NCBI GenBank assembly: GCA_029256085.1
Contig: JAQSYP010000001.1
Coordinates: 372,001 to 436,000, forward strand
Reading direction: 5' to 3'
Length of the DNA stretch: 64,000 nucleotides
From: Caryophanales bacterium
GTDB taxonomy: Bacteria; Bacillota; Bacilli; CAJFEE01
Shown here: positions 20,840-30,630 of the stretch, one piece after another
How positions within the stretch are numbered: position 1 is the first letter of the stretch
Layout: each line of letters starts with the position of its first letter
Program-made: the position numbers and the translations under genes
Notes under the pieces: generated by a model
Database searches by the model: none
What the model was told of the DNA's origin: nothing
What the model saw: the letters and a program-made list of their open reading frames with translations, nothing else

Positions 20840-21766
20840 ATGAAAAAAATTAAAGTACTCTCATTCTTGTTAATCATCACATCTCTTTTAGTCTTCACAG
20901 CTGCTTGTGGTGATAAAAAAGAGGAGAATAAAGGTTCAGAGGAGAAATTAAGTGGTGAAGTAATTTCTGATGGTTCATCAACAGTGTTCCCAATTATGGA
21001 AGCAGTATCTGAAGAATACGCATTAGTACAACCAGACGTTCAAGCTCCTGTAGGAAGCTCAGGAACTGGTGGTGGATTTAAGAAGTTTGTAAAAGGCGAA
21101 ACTGATATAAGTAATGCATCTCGTGAAATTAAAGAAGAAGAAGCTACTCTTGCAAAAGAGGGCGGAGTTGAATATTTAGAATTAGAATTAGCATACGACG
21201 GCTTAACAGTAGCTGTTAGCAAAGAAAATGATTGGGCTAAAGATATTACTATCGATGAATTAAAGAAGTTATGGATAGAAGACGGAACAGTTAAGAAATG
21301 GTCAGATATTAGACCAGAATGGCCAAAAGAAGAAGTTAAATTCTACTCACCAGGTACTGATTCTGGAACATATGATTACTTTAATGAAATAGTATTGGAA
21401 GATCAACAAATGAATAAAAAAACTACTTTATCAGAAGACGATAACGTTTTAGTTAGTGGAGTAGCTGGTGATAAGTATTCTATCGGATTCTTTGGATATG
21501 CATACTACGCTGAAAATAAAGATAAATTAACTTCATTAAAAATTAATGGTGTAGAGCCAACTAATGAAACAATTGAAAGTGGTAAGTATACACCATTATC
21601 AAGACCATTATTTATCTATGTGAATAAAGCATCTTTAAAAGATAAGCCACAAGTTCGTGATTATGTAAAATTCACACTTGAAAATGCAGGGGAACTTGCT
21701 GAGGAAGTTGGATACGTTAAGTTACCAGATGAAAAATATACAGAACAACTTGAATTAATTAAATAA
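20840..21766 (+). CDS. pstS: Phosphate ABC transporter substrate-binding lipoprotein
   Basis: Lipobox FTAACGD; ISDGSSTVFPIMEA, GSSGTGGGFKKFVKGETDISNASREIK. Confidence 0.96.
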   Translation: MKKIKVLSFLLIITSLLVFTAACGDKKEENKGSEEKLSGEVISDGSSTVFPIMEAVSEEYALVQPDVQAPVGSSGTGGGFKKFVKGETDISNASREIKEEEATLAKEGGVEYLELELAYDGLTVAVSKENDWAKDITIDELKKLWIEDGTVKKWSDIRPEWPKEEVKFYSPGTDSGTYDYFNEIVLEDQQMNKKTTLSEDDNVLVSGVAGDKYSIGFFGYAYYAENKDKLTSLKINGVEPTNETIESGKYTPLSRPLFIYVNKASLKDKPQVRDYVKFTLENAGELAEEVGYVKLPDEKYTEQLELIK

Positions 21767-21783
21767 TACTCACTTTTATAAGA

Positions 21784-21812
21784 ACTGGAGAAGGATTTTC
21801 CTTCTCCAAATT
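21784..21812 (+). terminator. Hairpin between pstS and pstC (attenuator-like)
   Basis: TGGAGAAGGATTTTCCTTCTCCA. Confidence 0.55.
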
Positions 21813-21856
21813 TCTGTTTGTTTTCTAAGTAATGTTCAGTTTGGGGAGGACTTTTC

Positions 21857-22807
21857 ATGAAAAATATCAATCAAGGTTCCGAAAAATTTAAAATACGGGA
21901 AATGATTGAAATCAATAAGACAAATACTCGAAGTCAGTATTTAGAAAAATTAATACCAATATTACTTCTTTCAACAGCTATAGTTTCTGTTCTAACAACA
22001 CTAGGAATTATTTTTACATTATTGAAAGAAACAATCATTTTTTTCGAAAGAGTTTCAATAATCGAGTTTATTACTGCAAAGGAGTGGCTACCATTTGTTC
22101 CGAGTGATCCATCATATGGTATATTGCCACTTATTTCTGGAACGTTGCTAGTTACTTTTATTGCTATGATTGTAGCTGTACCACTAGGATTAGCTGCAGC
22201 AATATATATGAGTGAATATGCGACTGATAAGACTAGACGCTTATTAAAGCCTATATTAGAGGTTTTAGCAGGTGTACCGACGATTGTATACGGATTTTTT
22301 GCGTTAACTTTTGTTACGCCAATATTAAAGAAAATTCTTCCTGAGTTAAGTATATTCAATGCTTTAAGCCCAGGAATTGTAATAGGAATTATGATTATTC
22401 CAGCTATTGCCTCACTTTCAGAAGATGCTATGAGTTCGGTACCGAATTCAATTAGAGAAGGTGCTTTAGCGTTAGGATGTACAAAATTAGAAGTTGCGAT
22501 TAAGGTTGTTTTACCTGCTGCATTATCAGGTATAATCGCATCATTCGTATTAGCTTTTTCTAGAGCAATAGGTGAAACAATGATAGTTTCTGTTGCTGGT
22601 GGTGCAACACCAGTACTTAGTCTTGATGCTACTCAATCAATTCAAACAATGACAGCGTATATTGTTCAAGTAAGTTCAGGCGATGCTGGATACGGAACAA
22701 CAATTTATTATAGTATTTATGCGGTTGGTATGACATTGTTCTTATTTACTCTTCTAATGAATTTAATATCACAATGGATTTCAAAACGATTTAGAGAGGA
22801 GTATTAA
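21857..22807 (+). CDS. pstC: Phosphate ABC transporter permease PstC
   Basis: TM permease with EAA loop; between pstS and pstA. Confidence 0.94.
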   Translation: MKNINQGSEKFKIREMIEINKTNTRSQYLEKLIPILLLSTAIVSVLTTLGIIFTLLKETIIFFERVSIIEFITAKEWLPFVPSDPSYGILPLISGTLLVTFIAMIVAVPLGLAAAIYMSEYATDKTRRLLKPILEVLAGVPTIVYGFFALTFVTPILKKILPELSIFNALSPGIVIGIMIIPAIASLSEDAMSSVPNSIREGALALGCTKLEVAIKVVLPAALSGIIASFVLAFSRAIGETMIVSVAGGATPVLSLDATQSIQTMTAYIVQVSSGDAGYGTTIYYSIYAVGMTLFLFTLLMNLISQWISKRFREEY

Positions 22808-22810
22808 GTC

Positions 22811-23689
22811 ATGAGGATTTTAAATAATGAACAAATTACAAATGGGATTGGAAGAAGACTTCTTACGAATAAGTTTACAAAAGTAATTTTATTTATCGCT
22901 ACTCTATTTTCACTAGTAGTTTTAGCGGTACTAATGTATAGAATTATGAATCAAGGCTTACCAAAACTTAATTTAGATTTTTTAACTAAGTTTGCTTCTA
23001 GAAGACCAGCAAATGCAGGTATATCTGGTGCATTGGTAGGATCTATTTGGTTAATGATAGTAGTAGTTCCTTTTTCAATGGTAATTGGTGTTGGTACAGC
23101 AATTTACCTTGAAGAATACGCTAAGAAGAACTGGTTTACTAGTTTTATTCAAGTAAATATTCAGAACTTAGCGGGCGTTCCTTCAATTGTTTTCGGATTA
23201 TTAGGTTTAACAATTTTCGTTAGAGCGATGGACTTAGACAGAAGTATTTTAGCAGCAGGACTAACAATGAGTTTACTTGTTATGCCTGTAATAGTAGTAA
23301 GTGCACAAGAAGCACTTAAAGCTGTTCCTAGGCAGTTAGGGGAAGCGTCTTACGGTCTTGGGGCAACGAAATGGCAAACAATAAAAAACATTATACTTCC
23401 AGCTGCTATTCCTGGTATATTAACTGGAAGTATACTTGCAATTTCAAGAGCAATAGGTGAAACAGCACCACTTATTGTAGTTGGCGCACTAGCATTTGTT
23501 AACTTTTATCCATCAAGTATTATGGATAGTTTTACAGTAATTCCGATTCAAATATATAATTGGACAACAAGACCACAAATTGAATTCCAAGAAGTCGCAG
23601 CAGCAGGGATTATTGTACTACTTGTATTCTTAATTATAATGAACTCAATAGCTATAATTATTAGAAATAAGTTTAATAAACGCTATTAG
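22811..23689 (+). CDS. pstA: Phosphate ABC transporter permease PstA
   Basis: IYLEEYAKKNWFTSFIQVNIQNLAGVPSIVFGLLG, SRAIGETAPLIVVGAL. Confidence 0.95.
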   Translation: MRILNNEQITNGIGRRLLTNKFTKVILFIATLFSLVVLAVLMYRIMNQGLPKLNLDFLTKFASRRPANAGISGALVGSIWLMIVVVPFSMVIGVGTAIYLEEYAKKNWFTSFIQVNIQNLAGVPSIVFGLLGLTIFVRAMDLDRSILAAGLTMSLLVMPVIVVSAQEALKAVPRQLGEASYGLGATKWQTIKNIILPAAIPGILTGSILAISRAIGETAPLIVVGALAFVNFYPSSIMDSFTVIPIQIYNWTTRPQIEFQEVAAAGIIVLLVFLIIMNSIAIIIRNKFNKRY

Positions 23690-23701
23690 GAGGGGACTAA
23701 A

Positions 23702-24520
23702 ATGACAATTACAATAAATAGAGAATTTAAATTAGAAGACTTAATGTTAGATAATAGTAAGAACAAAGATGTTGTATATGATACTAAAAATTTAAATTTA
23801 TGGTACGGCGAAGATCAGGCCCTAAAAAATATAAATTTAAAAATATATGAAAATGAAGTGACTGCAATAATTGGCCCATCAGGATGTGGGAAATCTACGT
23901 ATCTAAAAACGTTAAATCGAATGAATGAATTAATTCCTTCAGTCAAAACTTCAGGTGAAATAGTATATAGAGGTAGAAATATATTTGATAAGTCATATAA
24001 AGCTGAAGAATTAAGAACACAAGTTGGAATGGTGTTTCAAAAGCCTAATCCTTTTCCTAAATCAATATATGAAAATATCGTATATGGTCCAAAAATCCAT
24101 GGGATAAAAGATAAGAAAATTCTGGATGAAATAGTAGAAAAAAGTTTGAGGGGCGCAGCTCTTTGGGATGAAGTAAAGGATCGCCTAAAAGAAAATGCAT
24201 ATGGACTTTCGGGTGGTCAACAGCAACGTTTATGTATTGCTAGATGTCTCGCAATCGAACCCGATGTTATCTTGATGGATGAACCTACATCTGCCTTAGA
24301 CCCAATCTCAACATTAAAAATTGAAGAACTAATGCAATCATTAAAAAAGGATTTTACGATAATAATAGTAACTCATAATATGCAACAAGCTGCTAGAATT
24401 TCAGATAGAACTGCATTTTTCCTTAGTGGTGAAGTGATTGAATATAATAGTACCGATAAAATTTTCTCAACACCTGAAAACAAAAAGACAGAAGATTACA
24501 TTTCAGGACGTTTTGGTTAA
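23702..24520 (+). CDS. pstB: Phosphate ABC transporter ATP-binding protein
   Basis: Walker [24 protein letters not shown] signature, [14 protein letters not shown]. Confidence 0.97.
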   Translation: MTITINREFKLEDLMLDNSKNKDVVYDTKNLNLWYGEDQALKNINLKIYENEVTAIIGPSGCGKSTYLKTLNRMNELIPSVKTSGEIVYRGRNIFDKSYKAEELRTQVGMVFQKPNPFPKSIYENIVYGPKIHGIKDKKILDEIVEKSLRGAALWDEVKDRLKENAYGLSGGQQQRLCIARCLAIEPDVILMDEPTSALDPISTLKIEELMQSLKKDFTIIIVTHNMQQAARISDRTAFFLSGEVIEYNSTDKIFSTPENKKTEDYISGRFG

Positions 24521-24534
24521 TACAGGAGGCAAAT

Positions 24535-25194
24535 ATGACAATTCGCGAAAAATTTGATGTTGATCTACATTCTCTACAAGATGCAGTTATTGAATTGTAC
24601 AATAAAACTGAAATAGCACTAACTAAGTCCTTTGAGGCACTTAATACAAGGAATATAGATTTAGCGTTACAAATTTTTGAAGAAGATAGACCAATTGATA
24701 GACTTGAAGAAGAAATAAATGACTTTGCAATTATGGTTATTACAAGACAACAGCCAGTTGCTACTGATTTAAGAAGAGTAATTGTTTCAATTAAAATAGC
24801 ATCTGATCTAGAAAGACTAGCTGATTATGCCGTAAATATTGCAAAGGCAACTATAAAAATTGCTAACGAAGATTATGTAAAACCACTAATTCATCTTAAC
24901 GAGATGCACAAAAATGTTCTTGAAATGTTAACACTTGCAATTGAATCGTATAGAGAAGAAGATGTAGCAAAAGCTAAAAAAGTTGCAGAACTAGACGATA
25001 GAATTGATGAATTGTATGGTATTGTAATAAAGGATTTACTTAGTTTAACACCTGATAACTCTGATAAACTTACACAAATATCGCAGTTATCATTCGTAGC
25101 AAGATATTTAGAACGTGCTGGAGATCACATTACAAATATCGCAGAAAGTACACTTTATTTAGTAAAAGGTCGCCATTATATTTTAAACGATTAA
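24535..25194 (+). CDS. phoU: Phosphate signalling complex protein PhoU
   Basis: RQQPVATDLRRVIVSIKIASDLERLADYAVNIAK, ERAGDHITNIAE. Confidence 0.96.
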   Translation: MTIREKFDVDLHSLQDAVIELYNKTEIALTKSFEALNTRNIDLALQIFEEDRPIDRLEEEINDFAIMVITRQQPVATDLRRVIVSIKIASDLERLADYAVNIAKATIKIANEDYVKPLIHLNEMHKNVLEMLTLAIESYREEDVAKAKKVAELDDRIDELYGIVIKDLLSLTPDNSDKLTQISQLSFVARYLERAGDHITNIAESTLYLVKGRHYILND

Positions 25195-25302
25195 AAATAT
25201 ATCTGAAAAATTGACTCTTTTGTTAAAAATAGGTAGAAATTTACTTTTGGAAATGGTATTATATAAAAGTCTGATTATCATATGGACTGGAGGGAACATA
25301 TA

Positions 25303-25452
25303 ATGCGCGTAAACATTACATTAGCATGTACTGATTGTGGAGATCGTAACTACATTTCTACAAAAAATAAACGTAACAATCCTGATCGCAAAGAGCTTAA
25401 AAAATATTGCCCACGTGAGAAGAAAATGACTACACATCGTGAGACAAAGTAA
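25303..25452 (+). CDS. rpmG: 50S ribosomal protein L33 (below the ORF-track size cutoff)
   Basis: [60 protein letters not shown]. Confidence 0.96.
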   Translation: MRVNITLACTDCGDRNYISTKNKRNNPDRKELKKYCPREKKMTTHRETK

Positions 25453-25465
25453 TCAACTTACTTAA

Positions 25466-25496
25466 AGAGCCAAATTTTATTTGGCTCTTTTTTCTT
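25466..25496 (+). terminator. rpmG terminator
   Basis: AAGAGCCAAATTTTATTTGGCTCTTTTTT. Confidence 0.85.
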
Positions 25497-25534
25497 TTCT
25501 TAAAGTGATACAATTATCCCTGAGGTGATAAGAT

Positions 25535-26086
25535 TTGTTAAAAAAAGAATTAAGAAGTTTCATGCTAAATGAATTAAAAAAATTAAGTATTGATTTCAAG
25601 AATCATTACACGCAAATAATACATAACAAACTCTTTGCAACAGAATCGTGGAGTAACTCAAAAAATATAAGCATTACATTATCAACTGAATTAGAGATAG
25701 ATACATACGCGATTATTAGAAAGGCATGGGAACAAGGAAAAAATGTATCTGTCCCTGCTACTGATGTACTGACAAAATCAATGACTTTTTATAATATTAA
25801 TTCTTTTGATAATTTAAAAACCACGAAATTTGGTATAAAAGAACCAGATGAAAATCACGAAGAAAGTAAAATTGAAAATTTCGATTTAATAATTGTCCCG
25901 GGTGTTTATTTTAATAAAAGAAAATATAGAATTGGTTATGGCGGAGGCTACTATGACCGTTTTTTACCTAAAGTAAAGGCAACTAAGATTAGCCTTGCGT
26001 ATGATTTCCAGGTTGATGAAATATTTGTTGAAGATAAATTTGATTATCCAGTTGATACGATTATTACTGAAGTAAGTGAGTATTGA
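25535..26086 (+). CDS. yqgN: 5-formyltetrahydrofolate cyclo-ligase
   Basis: DLIIVPGVYFNKRKYRIGYGGGYYDRFL motif; TTG start. Confidence 0.92.
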   Translation: MLKKELRSFMLNELKKLSIDFKNHYTQIIHNKLFATESWSNSKNISITLSTELEIDTYAIIRKAWEQGKNVSVPATDVLTKSMTFYNINSFDNLKTTKFGIKEPDENHEESKIENFDLIIVPGVYFNKRKYRIGYGGGYYDRFLPKVKATKISLAYDFQVDEIFVEDKFDYPVDTIITEVSEY

Positions 26087-26119
26087 TGCATAGTAAAAAC
26101 ATAAATAGAAAAAATATAA

Positions 26120-27097
<978 letters not shown>

Positions 27098-27131
27098 TTT
27101 ATGAATAAAAGCGAGCAAATTGCTCGCTCAG

Positions 27132-27165
27132 GCTGTCGAGAAGATCTTCTCGGCAGTTTTATTTT
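27132..27165 (+). terminator. ldh terminator
   Basis: CTGTCGAGAAGATCTTCTCGGCAG then TTTTATTTTT, preceded by hairpin GCGAGCAAATTGCTCGC. Confidence 0.75.
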
Positions 27166-27177
27166 TATAAAATAAGA

Positions 27178-27512
27178 GATAAAATTTTGCTCGCTTTCCT
27201 CGGCGGCCTTGCAAGCCCTTTGTAGTGAAAAAATAGATTTTTTACTATATTTGTTGATTGTTGCGAAGGTGTTCGAAATGCATGCATTTCGCCAGCGGGA
27301 ACAGCACGAGCCGAAAATCCATTTTTGCAAGTGAAGCTTGCGAAAATTAGTTGAGGCCGTGCCCGCGGAAAGCGAACACCGTAAACGTGAATCAACACTA
27401 AATTTATTTTTTAATACTTTTTCAGTTGCCTCCAAAGCGTACCAGGCGAGACTACAGGAGTGGGAAATGCATGCATATCCCGCTCGGCAAGAGAGCAAGA
27501 TTTTAACTAATA
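27178..27512. repeat. Composite nested inverted-repeat region (degenerate outer family 1 element around an inner family 1 element)
   Basis: ATAAAATTTTGCTCGCTTTCCTCGGCGG at the left pairs approximately with the inverted right end CCCGCTCGGCAAGAGAGCAAGATTTTAAC; inner copy at 27268-27380. Confidence 0.65.
27268..27380 (-). repeat. Interspersed repeat family 1, full-length copy (inverted relative to 34563-34687)
   Basis: 101-bp core 27274-27374 matches the reverse complement of 34575-34675 with 3 mismatches by eye; outer stem GGTGTT/AACACC. Confidence 0.9.
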
Positions 27513-27636
27513 AATTGAGACGGTAATCGCTGGTTTTTCTTTAATTTTTTATCAAAATACAAATGATAGTTTAATTTGCGTTATAATATGTAATAAATAG
27601 AGTATAAAAATAAATAAATTGGGGAGAGGTGATTTC

Positions 27637-29160
27637 TTGAATGAATTAAAAGATAAATTACTTTTCTTATCTACAGCGAAACATTTAATTGAACAAGAGA
27701 AGTTCGAATTAATAAAAGCTGAAAATGAATATTCTGAACTATGGTTTAAAAAGCCACAGGATTCTAGAAATACATTCATTAGAGTATCAACAATTGATTT
27801 TCTTTGGAAAAAAGACTTACAAAAGGATATACTTCTTTTTCATTCTAAAAGCCATAAATATTTTAACGACAAAAACGACGATACACAGTATATAAATATA
27901 TATTTTTCTAAAAGTTTACCTTATGAATGGAACCGTGAAGGCCCAATTTTATATTTCCGAGAAAATAATTTCCATCATATTCTAATTGAAGAAAGTATAA
28001 GCCATTATGAACTATCATCATTTTTAATGGGGCAAATAATAAATTCACCAATAACGCAAATAGATAACATTGAACAAGAATATGAAGAAATAAAAAAAAC
28101 TTTGGCTAAAACACGTAACAGAAAGGTTAAATATAGCAACAGTATTATGAATTATAGTAAGCCTTTTCTAACTTACATACTACTTATAGCAATAATAGGC
28201 GTTTTTTTTATCGTTGAGAAAGGTGACTCGACTAATATAAATAATTTAATCGATTACGGTGCTAAATTTAATCCACTAATTATGCAAGGGGAATGGAGTC
28301 GGTTTATCACACCAATATTTTTACACATTGGAATTACTCACTTAATAATGAATTCAATTGCGTTGTATTTTGTTGGGCCAGATGTAGAGAAGATTTATGG
28401 GAAATTGCGATTTATTTTTATATTTTTCATATCTGGTATTTTAGGTGTACTTGCAAGTTTTATATTCTCAAAAGGAGTTTCAGCAGGGGCGTCTGGTGCA
28501 ATATTTGGCTTATTTGGAGCCTTATTATATTTTAGTCAACGTCATTCTAAAATTTTAAATAAGGGCTATAAACTAAATATAGTTGGATTAGTAGTAGTAA
28601 ACATTATTTTCGGATTTACTATAGATGGTATAGATCAAGCTGCGCATATTGGTGGTCTAGTTGGGGGATATTTATGCTCGATGGCAGTCAGACTACCGAA
28701 TGATAAACGTCCAGCTTTACAGTCACTTACGATAATAACACTATCAGTTATATTTGCTATCGGACTATCTTTAGGATTTAAAGTAAATAAAAATTCTGCT
28801 GAAAATCTTTATTTGCATAGCGAATATTACGTGAAGAAAGAAGATTACCATAAAGCATATAATCTTATAATTAATAATATAAACAAAGTTGAAAACCCTA
28901 ATTCAGAACTATATTTTATACTTGGATATGTGGAAGTTAAGCAGAATAACTTAGCAGATGCTTTAGATCATTTTAAAATGGCAGTAGAACTTGATGAAAA
29001 AAATGATACTGCTTATTTTAATCTAGCTTTAATTTCCTTAGAATTAAGAAATGTGGAAGATGCATATGATTATATCACTAAGGCAGAGGATATTAATCCA
29101 GAAAAGAAATACACTGAATTAAGAACTGATATTGAAAAATTAAAAAGAGATAATAGGTGA
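27637..29160 (+). CDS. gluP: Rhomboid family intramembrane serine protease with TPR repeats (GluP/YqgP)
   Basis: HIGITHLIMNSIALY, SAGASGAIFGLFGA (catalytic Ser), DQAAHIGGLVGGYL (catalytic His); C-terminal TPRs. Confidence 0.94.
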   Translation: MNELKDKLLFLSTAKHLIEQEKFELIKAENEYSELWFKKPQDSRNTFIRVSTIDFLWKKDLQKDILLFHSKSHKYFNDKNDDTQYINIYFSKSLPYEWNREGPILYFRENNFHHILIEESISHYELSSFLMGQIINSPITQIDNIEQEYEEIKKTLAKTRNRKVKYSNSIMNYSKPFLTYILLIAIIGVFFIVEKGDSTNINNLIDYGAKFNPLIMQGEWSRFITPIFLHIGITHLIMNSIALYFVGPDVEKIYGKLRFIFIFFISGILGVLASFIFSKGVSAGASGAIFGLFGALLYFSQRHSKILNKGYKLNIVGLVVVNIIFGFTIDGIDQAAHIGGLVGGYLCSMAVRLPNDKRPALQSLTIITLSVIFAIGLSLGFKVNKNSAENLYLHSEYYVKKEDYHKAYNLIINNINKVENPNSELYFILGYVEVKQNNLADALDHFKMAVELDEKNDTAYFNLALISLELRNVEDAYDYITKAEDINPEKKYTELRTDIEKLKRDNR

Positions 29161-29164
29161 AAAA

Positions 29165-29377
29165 ATGAAAAATATGTACGATTTACAACAATTACTAAAA
29201 CAATATGGAACCATTATTTATACAACTGATAGGTATACTGATTTAGGTCTTATGGAGGCTGAATTACGTGAATTGTATAGTTCGCAACTAGTTGAAAGAG
29301 AAGATTATTTAATGGGGATGCTTTTAATTAAGCAAGAAATATCGAAATTAAACTTAGAGGAATCTCCAACTAAATAA
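29165..29377 (+). CDS. yqgQ: DUF910 family protein YqgQ
   Basis: 70-aa ORF between gluP and glcK; YDLQQLLKQYGTIIYTTDRYTDLGLMEAELRELY. Confidence 0.85.
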   Translation: MKNMYDLQQLLKQYGTIIYTTDRYTDLGLMEAELRELYSSQLVEREDYLMGMLLIKQEISKLNLEESPTK

Positions 29378-29394
29378 TAATTCGGGTGATTTAA

Positions 29395-30345
29395 ATGATT
29401 AATTATTGCTTCGGGGTTGACTTAGGTGGTACATCGATTAAGTTTGGAATTTTAGATATAAATAAGGACGAATTAATTGAAAAATGGTCCATTGAAACAA
29501 GTAAAATAAAAACAAATAAAGATTTTCAACAACTGATTGAAAATGAATATAAAAAGTTTAGCTTGAGGTATCCACTTAAAAAAGTAATTGTTATAGGCGT
29601 ACCTGGTCCTGTAAATCCGATAACAAATTGTGTAGATATCCTACCGAATATAATCTGGAATACCTACAAACCTAAAGATTTTAGTTTAAAGGATAATACT
29701 AAAGTCAAGATTATTCTTCATAATGATGCTAATCTAGCTGCATTTGGTGAGTACTCTAAAAGAAAAAAGTTATTTTTTTCTGAAACTTCATTAGTATTAG
29801 TTACAATTGGTACGGGGTTGGGCTGTGGACTTATAATGAATGATGAGATCATCACTGGTACTAGTGGATATGCCGGTGAATTAGGACATCTTTATATACC
29901 TAATAATTATAACTTTAAATGTAAATGTGGTAATATTGGTTGTCTTGAAACCATCTGCTCTGCCCAAGGCTTAAGGAATATTATAAATTATCTCTATGAA
30001 ACAAAACTAGATAGTAGTGATTATAAGCAGTTAATAAACTCTTCTGTAGAGGAATTATTCGGTTTAGCAAACGATGGTCATCCAGGTGCTAGTGAAGTCA
30101 TAGACATCTTCATAAAAACATTAGGTATTGCTTTGGCAAATATTTGTTCAGTAATTAATCCAAGTATCATACTTATTGGTGGAGGAATTTCTTTAAGTTT
30201 TAAAAATTTTTCTGACAAATTACAACAAACTTTTAAAGTTCATGCAATGGCAAATGTTAAGAATACCCCAATTAAACAGGCGATTTTAGCCGAACAGGCT
30301 GGAATTTACGGAGCCTGTTATTACGAAAATAAAATAAATTTGTAA
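29395..30345 (+). CDS. glcK: ROK family glucokinase
   Basis: FGVDLGGTSIKFGI, GTGLGCGLIMNDEIITGTSGYAGELGHL, CKCGNIGCLETICSAQG. Confidence 0.94.
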   Translation: MINYCFGVDLGGTSIKFGILDINKDELIEKWSIETSKIKTNKDFQQLIENEYKKFSLRYPLKKVIVIGVPGPVNPITNCVDILPNIIWNTYKPKDFSLKDNTKVKIILHNDANLAAFGEYSKRKKLFFSETSLVLVTIGTGLGCGLIMNDEIITGTSGYAGELGHLYIPNNYNFKCKCGNIGCLETICSAQGLRNIINYLYETKLDSSDYKQLINSSVEELFGLANDGHPGASEVIDIFIKTLGIALANICSVINPSIILIGGGISLSFKNFSDKLQQTFKVHAMANVKNTPIKQAILAEQAGIYGACYYENKINL

Positions 30346-30386
30346 TATTTATATGGTTTATATTTTTTATGTAATTGTATATAATG

Positions 30387-30421
30387 TAGAAGTCTCACAC
30401 GTTGGGGACTTCTTTTATTTT
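30387..30421 (+). terminator. glcK terminator
   Basis: GAAGTCTCACACGTTGGGGACTTCTTTTATTTTT. Confidence 0.65.
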
Positions 30422-30581
30422 TACGGGAATTAACAAACTATTCTAACAAATTGAATTTTGTCCTAATTAGTTATAAAATGGAGTTTATGGTAATTAAATA
30501 TTTGTTGATATTATAAACACTTTTGAATATATTAATGGTGGTTTGAATTTTAGGTAAAGATAATAAACAGATTTTAGAAAG

Positions 30582-30599
30582 TGAATGTTCAGACATTCA
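30582..30599. promoter_or_regulatory. Putative FadR-type operator (TGAATG-N6-CATTCA)
   Basis: TGAATGTTCAGACATTCA, 7-bp arms, in the leader about 30 bp before the ltaS-family start. Confidence 0.4.
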
Positions 30600-30630
30600 T
30601 TTATGGTAACAGATAGAGGAGGAACAAAAA

